In this document: in pieces, positions 1-12,335 of the stretch
How the letters are laid out: each line of letters begins with the position of its first letter
How positions within the stretch are numbered: position 1 is the first letter of the stretch
NCBI RefSeq assembly: GCF_945859705.1
Contig: NC_079136.1
Span: 6,179,501-6,243,500, forward strand
Direction of reading: 5' to 3'
DNA length: 64,000 nucleotides
Source: Episyrphus balteatus
Lineage: Eukaryota; Arthropoda; Insecta; Diptera; Syrphidae
Made by a program: the position numbers and the translations under genes
The notes under the pieces: generated by a model
Seen by the model: only the letters and a program-made list of their open reading frames with translations
Database searches by the model: none
What the model was told of the DNA's origin: nothing

Positions 1-3000
1 ACCATCTAAGACTTGAAAAAAAGGTTTTTAAATGCGTCTATAACTAGATTATAACTCGGCATACTCTAAATTTGAAGTGTTGTGGAATTTTAACATAAAA
101 AACAGTTTTTTGTTGCTCCTGAAAAGTTAGTGCTCATGGACTTATGTTGTTTCTGAAATAAACGATTCATATAGAAGATTCTACTTCCAGTAATTTTTTT
201 TTTTTTTTTTATTTTCAGTATCAACCAACTTATATTTCTTTGAGATCTCTAACCATATGAGCTAAGACCACAGAATCATTGAATTTTTGTTTCCCTTGAT
301 TTGTCTCTAAAAGTTGATAAAATGGGTTTTGATTCCGATCCACATGTTACTCATACACCACAATGACCTTTTAAATTTTAACGTCGACAGTTATTTTGAA
401 ATTTAGTGAGAATATACAAACAAGGATGTTAACAAAAATGAAAGCTTATTATACTATCCATTCCGAGAAATAATCCTTATTGGACTGAACAAATTCTATT
501 GCACGTGAATAATACAACAAGTAGCCTTTTTCTCATCTAATCTCTTTGCACTAGTTTTGATTAGGTACATTCCTATGAGGAATATCTTAACATATTTCCT
601 GATAAATTAGTGACATGGAATTTTAATTTATAATTAAAATTATCCATAATTCGATAATCAGTTATTAAATAATTAAATTGCGTTCCCTGAATAACAGAAT
701 TAATCCTTTCACTTTTCAGTTAAAATGAATGTGATAAAAAAAAACATGTAGGTACTAGGTAAATGTCAATTCGAAAGAAGTTTGAAAATGATACAATACT
801 TAACATTTTTTTTTTTTGATTTTTTTTAACGGTAAAAGCTAGATTGACATGTCACCAGAAACTTTCATCCTGATTCCGACATTTGGCCTGAAATTTTATT
901 TTAAAATTTTAATTGAAATGAAATGTCTTAGAACTGAAAAATGAAAAAAGTTATTTTCACACATTCTCCGCTATTTTAATATTTCATTTGAAATTTAAAT
1001 TGAACTTCGTATTAAATATGCAAAAGTCTCTTAAATTTAGTTCATGTTACGTATGTACATATGCCCTGTCCTTTTTTAAGAATCTCCTGCATATGTAATA
1101 AAAATGAGAGAATCTGAATATATCAAGTAGAAATTTCCATTCTTAATTGATAATTTCCATTTAAATTCATGACTCGTTTCGTTTTCCATGAGCTTCTGCT
1201 GCTGCTACTATTTCTGATGATGTTGATAATGGTGTTAGAACTTGATTTCGTTTTTTTACAGATGCTGGAAAAAAAGCCTTTTCAGTAAGAAGGAAAAAAA
1301 GCTGGTGTCTGGAGTATTTTTTATTTATGCAAATTCTTAGGCCCCTTATTATTGTCTTAGATCATACATTTCATTATGCAAAAGAATTTTCTTCGCATTT
1401 CAAGATTATTGAATTTATATTTTTGTGAAAAAAAAAAAAATGTAAACAAACACATAAGTTAAATATAAAATTTTTAAGGAGCCTTCAAGGTGGATTTACA
1501 AGCGAATAAAAGATAATGTAAACATTTAAAAACACAAAACAACACCATAATTAACGAAACTCGGGCTCTTGTCGCGTCTTGCACGTATTTAATATCTTCA
1601 TAACTTGTTTATACTTATTGTTGAGGCCTGGAATTTTAAATGTGAAAATACAAAATTTTGTATTTCTTATTTGTGAAGTATATCCGAGACATGGAGGCTG
1701 AGTTCAAGTAAAATACAGCTTTAAACAAAAAATAACATGCGGGAAGGCATAATAAAAATAATGGTACTGACGTAAGAATTCAAGAAAACGCCCAGAAGAT
1801 TCGTAACACACTCACTAACTGAGTAAAATCACGATAATGTAAAAAGGTCCTTATGGAAACCAAACAAAGCGGTAGCACAGCTCTCTCAATGCATACATAT
1901 TTGGCAAAATAGGGCACACTTCGTATGATACGACAACGATTCATTAGTACATGCAAGAGGCGAACGACGTCCAAAAGTGATGCCAAAAATGTGATATTTA
2001 GGTACTTGTGCTGTAACCAAACGAAAGGTAGAAAATTCCAAAAATAAAATGCAGGAATAAACCTTTCGAGAAAACTCCTTTACCCAAAACTATGCAGTGG
2101 AAACTGATATATTCTTGTAGTCATGGATTACTTTAGCAAGTGGCCGGATTACTATCTCAAATCAAGAAAACAAAACAGCTCTGGTTCAAATTGTCTTCTA
2201 CCTATTGGGTGAACGCGTTCACAATACCCATTCCTATGTTCCATTTTAAACTTAAAGCCCACACGTATCATATTGAAATGTTTATCTCATGGAAATGTTG
2301 GATTTCGTCCGGTTTTGGATATGCTGTTAAGCACTGATTAAAAATCGATTCTAAAGTCTTTTGTTGCTATTTTGCCCATTTTATGTCACATTCCTATTAA
2401 CTAGACTAATAGAATTAACACTTTTTAAATTGAATTTTTTTTAAATTCAACAACGTGATCCAACAACGTTCAAAAATGCACAAAATGATAGAGAAAATTT
2501 AATATAAAAATTTAATTATTCAGAAATTTTAGAAAAAAAAAAAAAAAAAAATAAGTTGGGAACAATTTTCACAAAAAAAAAAAAAAAAATGGAAGACCCA
2601 GGCCCAATATCTATATCGATGGTTTTATTAAAAATATGAAAGTCACCCTTATGTTAAAACTTTTTACTGGACAACATTAGGTGAAATTAATAAATTGATT
2701 ATTTTTTAAAGGAATTTCTTTATAAGTAGTTTAAAATAAAATCTGTCTTTATAATTAATTTAAACAAAATCCCATTTAAACTCTTGCAAAAAAGGAATTT
2801 TTAGAAAAAAAAAAATTGAAAACCGTTCGATCCGTTTTTTTTTTAAATTATTTTTTATTATTATTTTTTATTAGAAATTTTCTAACATTTTTCAAAAAAA
2901 AAAAAAAAACAAAAAAAAATGGAATGCCATTTTTAAGATATTATTTGAATAATAATAACGTAAAAACCCGTTTTCAAAAAATTGTTTTTCAAGAAAAAAA

Positions 3001-3050
3001 AAAAAAAAAATGAAATATTAAAAAAAAAATGAAACCTTAAAAATCAATTA
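1..3050. other. AT-rich intergenic sequence, no gene seen
   Basis: No ORF with recognisable domains was found; the small ORFs are low-complexity or unlike any family. Long A/T homopolymers occur around 200, 1428, 2533, 2572 and 2900-3010. The part from about 2760 to 3040 has the flavour of the interior of family A (poly-A blocks, ggaatgccattttt) and may be an old truncated copy. Confidence 0.5.
195..275. repeat. Degenerate solo arm of foldback family E
   Basis: The stretch running from the T tract through ttttcagtatcaac to ctaaccatatgagctaag matches the right arm of the 4593-5405 foldback (about 5320-5380), with several substitutions. No partner arm lies nearby, so it is a lone arm or a truncated copy. 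Confidence 0.5.
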
Positions 3051-3775
3051 AAATAAAATGCACGACTGGGTCGCACGTACTTGCTCTTGTGGTTCAAAGC
3101 ATCTTTATCTTAAATATCTATTGGAAATTTAAGATTTTGTGAAGAAAAAAAAAAATAAAAACAAAAAAAAAATCGAAAGTTAAAAAAATTCAATTTTTTA
3201 AAAATTTTTTGAAAAACTTTTTTTTTTAATTTTTTTTTACATTTTACACTTCAATACCTATGATGTCTGTAAATTTTGAAAAAATTGATTTATGCTTTGA
3301 TGAAATATATGGACTTAAAAAACATGTCAATTTTTGAAAAACGGCAACGCCATATTTCCGCTCTTGGCATATTTTGAGAAAAACTAAAAACGCAGTTTTG
3401 TTGGAATTAATAAGAGTACTGCGCACACCAAATTTAAACGAAATCGTAAGAGCCGTTTTCGAGAAATTTGAAATACCTCGAAAACGTTATATGGGAGATA
3501 TGCGTTAAATTGGAGATATTAAAAAAATAAAAAAAACTGACCTAGAGAATTACGTAAAAATCATCTGTACCAAGTTTCAAGCAAATCCATCCACCCGTTT
3601 AGGCCCTAGCTCGATGTACAGATGGACGCACAGACGCACAGACGCACAGACCGACGGACGGCATGACGAAAACCACTTTTTTGATCTTCTCCATCATCGT
3701 AATGTTGGTTTTAATTAAAACCTCGATTTTTTTTTCTACACGAAACCAATACTTGCCCTATAGAGCAAGTAAAAA
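3051..3775 (+). repeat. Family A repeat, subfamily A1, copy 1
   Basis: Starts with AATAAAATGCACGACTGGGT and ends AGAGCAAGTAAAA. The 5' end has a small hairpin (CGAC-TGG-GTCG), and acttgctctt near the start is inverted relative to agagcaagt at the end. The interior has a gacgcacagacg run and ccgtttaggc. A second copy with the same interior is at 41809. No coding capacity; the transposon class is not recognised. Confidence 0.8.
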
Positions 3776-3782
3776 ATCGAAA

Positions 3783-4550
3783 AAATATAACTTTTTTTTA
3801 TTCCATCACTTTTTTGTATAACAACTTACAATAAATTTTATACCATCTGAAAGATTATTGTTTTACCTCAAAATATTTATATCGACCATGTCTATACAAC
3901 ATCTACAAAAAGAGCTAGTATTTTTTTAACCCAATTAGTTTTCATAAAAAAGCAAAACAATCAATCTCTTTTCTCTTCTAACGCCATTAAATCCATTTTT
4001 TAAAAGACAACCTATAATAAATTTTATATCATTATTATTTCACCTTTTATATGACGTTTCAATCATATTTCTACCATGCCTACAAAAAAAGTAAGAAGTT
4101 TTTAAAAGTAAAATTTTTCAAACTGAGATTACGGTGCTTCCTCTACACTGCTGGCTGGTCATCGGCAACAAGTCTTCACAGGTGTTTTGAGGTATTTTAA
4201 TAATTTTAATGATTTTATAACTTGTAGAGCACGTACCGTTATGTGTGATATATTAAATGAAAGGTAATATTATCAGCATGCGTATTAAAGTTAAATAAAT
4301 TTGTTATGTGCTCTAGATTAAAAGATAAAACGTGTTTAGAAAAAGAACATCTTTTCACCGTTATCTCAGAATTTTGAATATGAAATTAATTGAAATTTTG
4401 CACAATTATAATAATTTATTTAATTACCTATCTACTGTATAAATTTCATTCATCTATCTATTAAAAAAGTTATGATCAATTGATTTTTCGTGTCGCTTTT
4501 TCGTTTCATCTTGTTTCAAATCACTACGATACTAAAGAAGTTTTCACTTC
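3783..4550 (-). repeat. Family C repeat, reverse copy, left end degenerate
   Basis: Ends in gaagttttcacttc (4537-4550), the reversed C start, preceded by the diagnostic tttcatcttgtttcaaatca and the segment around gagattacggtgcttcctc, matching the C copies at 10016 and 19658. The left end toward family A1 is eroded and was placed approximately. Confidence 0.7.
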
Positions 4551-4592
4551 AAAAATCCAAAAATGTGTTTTTAGAAAATTTTGTTAAATTTT

Positions 4593-5405
4593 ATAGTCCA
4601 AGCGGCGACCAAGTCGAGTTACTTAGCTCATAAGGTTAGAGGTTAAAATTGGTTTCAAATGAAAGATAAATTGATACTGAAAATAAAAAAATAGGGTTGC
4701 TACTTCTAAAATGGGAACTTCCATGTGGCAACCCTATTTGAAAGGAAAAATTGTCACATAACTAATACATTCATATCTTTGTTGTTTGGCCAGAGAAAAA
4801 AAATTTGAAAAGCCAACCGAAAGCCAAAATAGTAAAAAAAAAATAATAAAATAATATAAAGAACGTAACCCTACAAATGTGGCAACCCCATCCAAATGAA
4901 AACAACACTGACAAAAATCTTCTTTGAACAAAACAGTATAACTTTTTATGCACTAGAAAGCTAAACTATACGCCATTTAGATAATACTCCCTTCTATCTA
5001 AAAAATGTCGGGTGCCACCCCGCAAATGCAGACAAGTACTCGGCAAAATTATTCAAATGCCAAAAAACAAGTGATTTTTGCGTTTTTTAGCATTTGAGTA
5101 GGGTTGCCGAGTACGTGTCTGCATTTGCTAGGTGGCACCCGACATTTTTTAGATAGAAGGGAGTATTATCTAAAATATGGCGTATAGTTTAGCTTTCTAG
5201 TGCATAAAAAGTTATACTGTTTTGTTCAAAGAAGATTTTTGTCAGTGTTGTTTTCATTTGGATGGGGTTGCCACATTTGTAGGGTTACGTTCTTTATATT
5301 ATTTTACTATTTTTTTATTTTCAGTATCAACTTATCTTTCATTTGACACCAATTTTAACCTCTAACCTTATGAGCTAAGTAACTCGACGGTCGCCTCTCC
5401 GACTA
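4593..5405. mobile_element. Foldback (long inverted repeat) element E
   Basis: The two halves are near-perfect reverse complements around about 5070: aaaatgtcgggtgccacc (near 5003) pairs with ggtggcacccgacatttt (near 5137), and the arms continue outward to GGCGACC/GGTCGCC and TAGTC/GACTA. The left arm carries an unpaired block (about 4691-4835) absent from the right arm. TA sits at both outer edges, compatible with a TA target duplication. No transposase remains. Confidence 0.8.
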
Positions 5406-7580
5406 TTAATAATACGATTATTTTATTCAAAATAGACTAAATACACTTTTTAGAGTTTTTTTTTGTCTCAATTTGTATTCAAGACCGCAACGTAAACAAA
5501 AAGTTTTTACCATTAAAAACAATTAGATATACCAGAACTTTCCAATGATTCTGATAATTAAAATTTGATTGTAAAATTTTTGCGGTCAGTAAATTTTCGA
5601 CCACGTTTTTTTTCAATCGGGGATATAAATTTAAATTATTTAAATTATTTGTAGAACTTGGCATGAGCTCTTCATTTTTATTTAAATTCAAGAATAATAA
5701 AGTTTATGCTTAATTATTTTAATTTACCATTTAATCATGAATTTTGGTGTATCAGGGTTAAAGTCCACAAAAAGGGAAGTTGAGGGCGCAGCCGCGCATC
5801 ACAGTGTGCAATTTTGCCAATCTAGCGGTACTAAATTCGTGGTTCCAAGTACACTTAATTTTTGCTATGAAAACCAGTTTAATTATATTAAATATTTATT
5901 TCTACAAGTGCCTTATTGATTTTCAGATATATTTATCTAATTATAAGTCCGATATGAGAACGTATTTACAAAATAGATGGAGAAGAGCCGACATCAAGCA
6001 ATCGATTTTGGGAGTTGTTTATCAAAACTATCCATATCTCGAAAACGAAGCAAGAAATCGAAAAATATTATATAATCTTTTTGTCTTATATTATTATGAG
6101 GATTCTAAAAAAGTAATTTGCGATTCACAAAAATCTGATTTACGATTTTTGAAAATATCTGAACAAAAAAAAAAAATATTGTATGGGGGCCGCAGCTATG
6201 CACAAAAACCCTTTACGGATTCTGATAAATAGAATATTGAGCGAGGTCCTAAGCACCATTTCACGAAAGATACATGCGGATACATTTTTAAAACGCTGGA
6301 CGAAGTCAGAACAAATAATTGAAATAAAGAGCCTAAGGTCTTGAAACAAAATTAAATTTTCTTCCATTTTAAGACAGACATTTTAACAACAGATTTTTTG
6401 TGGTAACATCATAATAGAATACCAAAAAATAATAATAAAAAATGTTTGTCCAACTACACCGAAAAAAAAATTTGATAATAACATCTATCAAATTAACATT
6501 TTTCAGTGACAAAAGTTATCCAACAATTAAAATATCAATTTTGATATTTTTTATGAAAATCTTTCTAGCTTTTAAGACCTTTTAGTTTTCTTCCTTTAAT
6601 TGTTGGCATGACCAATCATTATTATATGATCCTTGTAATAATTTCTTAACAAATTCTTAGTAACAACGTACGAGCAGTATAAGAAGCTTAAATTATTAAG
6701 TAAACTATTTCATCGTTCTACAGTAAAAGCTATAAGTAAACAATTATTATTTTAAAATCGATCTTATTGTGAAAATGTGTGTTAACATTGTACACATATT
6801 GATTTTGAGGTTGACATTATACATACATAATTCTTATACCCATAGTATAACATGTGTGTGCTAACTGATGCATGCATGCTTGTGGCTTGTAATTTTAGGT
6901 AATTGTTGTATAAACCTCTAGATTGAATTTTGTGTGTGGCTTCTAGTAAAATGTGTTATTCACGCCATTGTTGGGGGTTAATTTGACCCGTTTTAATATA
7001 CCTAAAACAAAATAATTAATGGTGTTTTAATTTCTGCTATTATGGGCGATATGAAATTTTGATAAGAAATTGAAATTAATAGCTGGCCAATATTTTCAAC
7101 AATTCAACCATTTGAAAAGTAAAAGGATTTTGATCTAAGGTTCACTTTTTTAATAACTACTTATTAATATAACGATTTGCATTAAGAGATGCTTTAACAA
7201 AAAAATGTTGCACATTCGCCATAGTGACCCATTAATTTAAAATGCAAAAAAAGTATGCGGTTTGGTATAAAAAAAGACAAAATCGTTAGAGCCATTTTCT
7301 AAAAATCTAATTTAAATATGTAAATAATATTTTCATGTAAAGAACTATAGAGATTCATATTCGATCAAAAGAGGACTCTTCAAACTAAATCATTTATGCA
7401 ATATTTTTTGCAGTTAAATTAGTCTTTCTTGTAGTTTTTTGTTACTTAATCAATAAATTATTTTCAGACATTATTTTCTTGTTCTTTTTTAAAAATCTTT
7501 TTTGAAGTTGATAGTATAATTTCTTTTTCAATGACTCCAATACTGGAAATAATTTTTTAAAAATTTCTACAAAATAATCA
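5406..7580. other. Intergenic sequence, one unexplained ORF
   Basis: Mostly AT-rich unique-looking DNA. The only extended frame is the 150-codon plus-strand ORF listed separately. The last 350 bases include a diverged A-like fragment (around 7245-7310, with aaaatcgttagagcc). Confidence 0.5.
5780..6232 (+). other. Unrecognised 150-codon ORF
   Basis: ATG-to-stop frame whose second half (from about residue 52) looks more protein-like than the rest, with basic and aromatic residues such as YLQNRWRRADIKQ and QNYPYLENEARNRK. A pyrimidine tract ending ttttcag just upstream (about 5911-5925) could be a splice acceptor, so the real unit, if any, might be an exon starting near 5926. I recognise no family and no second exon. 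It may be a chance ORF or the relic of a mobile-element protein. Confidence 0.15.
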
Positions 7581-8485
7581 AATAAAATGCACGACTGGGT
7601 CGCACGAACTTGCTCTTAGAGTTCAAGTTGCTGAAATTTTTAAGACTTTGTATATAGAAATTTGGGAAATGTAGCCACTATGTACTTGTACATACATATA
7701 TTGTATATAATTTATGTAGGTGCAAAAAACACAAAATTCGTTTATTAAAAAAATAAAACAAAGTGTGAAAGCAAATTGCCCTCCAAAACAAGTATGCAGT
7801 TTTGACTGATATATTAAGATGCATTTTTAGAAAAATAATTTTCAAAATTGTTAGAGGCGTTTTTTAAAAAACTAATTTTTTATAAATAATTTTTTTGGAA
7901 AAACGGTTTTAAAATAAAATTGGTATGCCATTTTGTAGAAATCACTAATCAACATCTAAAAACAAAATTTCAAAAAAATACAATGTCCCGTTTTCGAAAA
8001 TTTTATTTTTCAATAAAAAATTTCAAATTTTTTTTTTAAATCCAAAAATTATTTCTTTTTTGAAATTTTATTTTTGGCTTATATTTGAAGCATACAAGTG
8101 CTTCTTCACAAAAAGTTTAGTTGAAATCTAATATCCCGTTTTGGAGAATATCGGATTTAAAAAAAAACGGTTCTATGTCAGGTAGCGTTTATAATGATTT
8201 TCCAAAAAATTTTTTTTTCATTAAAAGATAGACCTTGTCTTTAAACTTAAATTTGAATTTTTTAAACAAAATCGTAGGAGCCAAAAACCCCTCTGAAGAG
8301 TCTCCAAAAAATGCTACATACTGAATTTGAAGTCAATCGGTCCATCCGTTTAGGCTGTAGCTTCGTATACAGACTGACAGACAGACAGAAGGACTTCTGG
8401 GACTCACTTTTTTGGCATTTTCTACCATAGTAATATCATGGAAAAATTCATAACTTGATAATATTGTACCTGTATCGCAAGTAAA
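7581..8485 (+). repeat. Family A repeat, subfamily A2, copy 1
   Basis: Begins AATAAAATGCACGACTGGGT and ends tgtatcgcaagtaaaa. The interior is poly-A/T rich with aaatcgttagagg and ggtatgccattttgta blocks, then the ccgtttaggctgtagc motif followed by a short gacagacagaca run. The same interior is found at 34941 and 49889. Confidence 0.8.
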
Positions 8486-8780
8486 AAATCTTTTGAAACA
8501 CAATATATTTCTTTGATATGATATATTTCCACCTCATTTGAATGAAGTAAGATATACTAATAAGGTATTATTTTCTTAAACGCACCAAAATTGGATAAAA
8601 ATTATCACATTTGATAAGGTTTTTACCTTATTTGGCCTATAGTAAATAAATAATGGAGGTAATGTAAGAAAATAATTCAGTTTGTTAGGTGATTTTGACT
8701 GGCCTTAGTGTGCTAAATTCAAAACTATTTACAGACTTATTCTATCACCTCTAGTTTTTGAGCTATTCTCATCACTATAT

Positions 8781-11295
8781 AGACCAGGGTCGATAATTTT
8801 TGAAACCAAAAAAAATCATAGTAGGATGAAACCCATTGAAAAAGGAGGTGAACATGATGAAAATTAAAGGAAAAATAAATTACGGGCGAGCCGAGTTCGG
8901 GAAGTGGGTGGGTTGAGTTTTAAATGGTAAAAAATGGTATATCTCGATTTCCGGCAAAACTACAAATCCTATAGAAAAAAGTTGTATGGCAAAGTTGTAG
9001 GTAATAAAAAGATCTACAACTTTTGTACCAACAATTTTTTCACATAACCTCAAAATTTATGTGAAAAATTCAAAAAACCGAGTTTTTGGTTTTTTATTTT
9101 TATCTTTTTCAAAAACAAAAATTTTTCTACGAAATTTGGTGAAAACTTACCTTATTATGTTCCAAATACACTGTAATTTATTTGCTTTAAAATATTAATT
9201 TGTTCACCTTATTTTGACTTTATACCAAAAAAACACCCTAGTTTTCAATCGAAAATTCACGTGTCAAAATATCAGCTTTTTTCAAAAAGTCGGTGGGCAT
9301 TTCGTTCGCTAAAATGTCTATTTTCTGATGGTGTAAAAAAAATTTTACATTAGTATACTATAGACCATGTTCTAGTAAAATTCAAAAAATGAAAAAAGCT
9401 TGAATTCGAAAAAAAAATTTTATCATTGTTTACAATTTTGGCCTATTTATTCAAATTTACACTTTAATTACTCAAAAAACGTAAGATTAATCAATGTTAC
9501 ATGAAATCTTACGTTTTTTGAATAATTAAAGTGTAAATTTGAATAAATAGGCCAAAATTGTAAACAATGATAAAAATTTTTTTTCGAATTCAAGCTTTTT
9601 TCATTTTATGAATTTTACAAGAACATGGTCTATAGTATACTAATGTAAAATTTTTTTTACACCATCAGAAAATAGACATTTTAACAAACGAAATGCCCAC
9701 CGACTTTTTGAAAAAAGCTGATATTTTGACACGTGAATTTTCGATTGAAAATTAGGGTGTTTTTTGGTATTAAGTCAAAATAAGGTGAACAAATTAATAT
9801 TTGAAATCAAAAAAATTACAGTGTATTTGGAACATAATAAGGTAAGTTTTCAACAAATTTCGTAGAAAAATTTTTGTTTTTGAAAAAGATAAAAATAAAA
9901 AACCAAAAACTCGGTTTTTTGAATTTTTCACATAAATTTTGAGGTTATGTGAAAAAATTGTTGGTACAAAAGTTGTAGATCTTTTTATTACCTACAACTT
10001 TGCCATACAACTTTTGAAGTGAAAACTTCTTTAGTATCGTAGTGATTTGAAACAAAATGAAACGAAAACGCGACACGACTTCAACTTGTTATAACTTTTT
10101 TGTTTTAATAGATAGATGAATGAAATTTGTACTGTAGATAGGTAATTAAATAATATATTATTGTACAAAATTTCAATTAATTTCATATTCAAAATTCGGA
10201 GATAACGGTAAAAAGATGTTCTTTTCCAACACACGTTATATCTTTTGATCTAGTGCACATACAAATTTGATTTAACTTTAATACGTATGCTGCTAACATA
10301 ACCTTTTATTTGATATATCACACATAACGATACGTGCTCTACAAGTTACACAATCTTAAATTGAAAAAAAATTTAAAAATACCTCAAAACACCTGTGGAG
10401 ATCTGTTGGCGATGACCAGCTATCAGTGTAGGAAGTACCGTAATCTCAGTCTGGAAATTCGACATGGTTGACTTTAAAAAATTCTAACTTCTCTTGTAGA
10501 CATCTTTGAAATAAGATTTATGCATTATTATACAAGGTGAAACAATAAGCTTTCACATGGTATAAAATTTTTTATAGGTTGTCAAACAAAAAAATTGATT
10601 TAATAGCATGAGAACATAAAAATAAATGTTTTTTTTGCTTTTTAGATGAAATTTCATCGAGTTTAAAAAATTCTAGCTCTTTTTGTAGATGTCTCATACA
10701 CCTGATCGATATATATATTTTGAGCTAAGACAATAAGCTTTTAAATGGTGTAAAAATTTGTATAGGTTGTTAGGGAAAAAATGGATTTAATAGCGTGAGA
10801 AGATAAAAATACGTGTTTTTTTGCTTTTTTTGATGGAAATTGATCGAGTTCAAAAAATTCTAGCTCTTTTTGTAGATGTCTCATAGAACTGATCGATATA
10901 TATATTTTGAGCTTAGCTTTCAGATGATATAGGATTTATATAGGTTGTTATATACATATAAACATGGATTTGAAGGTGATAGAATAAAAATAGGTAGATT
11001 TTTTTTTTCTATTTTTTTTTTTTTGCAAGAAAAATGATTTTTTAAGGTTTCACTTCTACCACGTGTGAATTGCACACATGATTTTTTTTTTCTATAGGAT
11101 TTGTAGTTTTGCCGGAAATCGAGATATACCATTTTTTACCATTTAAAACTCAACCCACCCACTTCCCGAACTCGGCTCGCCCGTAATTTATTTTTCCTTT
11201 CATTCTTATCATATTCCCCTCCTTTTCCAATGGGTTTCATCCTACTATGATTTTTTTGTACTTTTTAATGTTTTTGAAGGCATCGGCACTGGTCT
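8781..11295. mobile_element. Large foldback element D, interrupted by a C element
   Basis: Left arm 8781-9496 and right arm 9497-10015 plus 11091-11295 are reverse complements almost throughout. For example, acgggcgagccgagttcg near 8882 pairs with cgaactcggctcgcccgt near 11167. Outer ends are agaccag and ctggtct. Removing the C insertion restores the exact pairing ccatacaacttttttctata across the breakpoint. It has no coding capacity and lies about 530 bases beyond the last identified receptor exon. Confidence 0.85.
10016..11088 (+). mobile_element. Family C element, near-complete copy inside D
   Basis: Starts GAAGTGAAAACTTC and ends with tttcacttctaccacgtgtg and a T tract, so GAAGTGAAA is repeated inverted near the end. 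T tracts flank it at the insertion point in D. The interior contains three units of about 187 bases beginning near 10484, 10671 and 10859 (ctagctctttttgtagat and variants). The reverse copy at 19658-20662 confirms both ends. Confidence 0.8.
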
Positions 11296-11826
11296 AATAT
11301 TCTTGCTATAAAGTCTGAAAAACTAAACAAATTTGATCTTCTTTGTTTAATAAAAGAAAATTCACGAAATAACGAAGAATTTGTCTCAAAAAACTAATTT
11401 TCCATTAAGTTATTTTTGAAAAATAATCAAAACTATATTTTTTTCTTCAATATGTTAAAATCAGAAATCGCGAACTGGAATTTGGTTTAAGAAACAGTTC
11501 GTTATGTTATGTATAAAAATTTTGAATTATAATAAATTACTATTTTCAATTTTCTTTCAGAAAAAAGTTGATTTTGATAAAATAAATAAAAATATTTAAT
11601 GAAAAAATTTAAAACGCGTTTTTGACCTGTTAATATTCAAGTATTTCAAAAACGTGACGTGCCGGTAAAATTCTAACTTCGGATGATATGGTTTGTTTTA
11701 AGTTCCATTTTCGTTGCCGACAAGTGGTATTAGTCCACAAATCCTCTCAAAAGAACACTTTGTGAAACAAGCGACAAAGTTATAATAAAGCTTAAAAAAA
11801 AAACATTAAAAATTGTTAATACTTAC
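11296..11826. other. Sequence downstream of the last identified receptor exon
   Basis: AT-rich sequence that would be 3'-UTR intron if the donor at 11826 is used. Nothing else was recognised. Confidence 0.5.
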
Positions 11827-11853
11827 CACACAAACCAAACACCTCCGACACAA
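11827..11853 (-). other. 3' UTR start with splice donor (likely 3'-UTR intron)
   Basis: After the TAG there are 27 bases and then GTAAGT (11826-11821), a perfect donor consensus preceded by G. This suggests that the terminal coding exon is followed by an intron and at least one wholly non-coding exon at lower coordinates. That exon was not located. If this donor is not used, the nearest poly(A)-like hexamers on this strand lie well downstream. Confidence 0.55.
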
Positions 11854-12335
11854 CTATTCTCCATATAGTTCATGATGCTGTTGCTTTTCCTGTCTCGATT
11901 TCAAAGCCACCGTAAAATCAAATCGATTCAAATAGATCTCATCAATTGGTGGTGTATAAAATCCAGCTCTTGCCGATGACTTAACCGTACTCGATCTACA
12001 AAATTGTGTAATTCTTGACCAAATCTTACGCACCGGTTCGCTAGCTGACTTTTTATGTCTCATAAGTCTAATTTCAATTTCACCATCACGACCATATAGA
12101 ACATTCAAACTGGCTTCTTTAGATGGCAAATCAAATTCATCAATCTTGATGATATTATTATCTCTAATGGTAACCCATTCTTTCGTTGTTGCAACACAAG
12201 AAGTTGCATTTCTATCACAATAGGGTAATTTGGTTAGAGATTGTTGTTGTTCTTCGCCAATCGATAATTGAGCTAGGGGGTGGTTAAGCCGCCATGAAGT
12301 AGTTGACTGGTTACTTTCTTCTCGCTGAGAACTGC
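11854..12335 (-). CDS. Receptor coding exon 4 (C-terminal cytoplasmic tail and stop)
   Basis: The acceptor (ctatttttttag) ends at 12336. Two bases complete a Ser codon, followed by a 159-residue tail rich in Ser, Thr and Gln that ends in HHELYGE and TAG at 11856-11854. The tail holds several Ser/Thr clusters (for example SSSQREESNQSTTS) that could be kinase and arrestin targets; this is inferred from composition. Intron 3 before it is only 84 bases. Confidence 0.82.
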
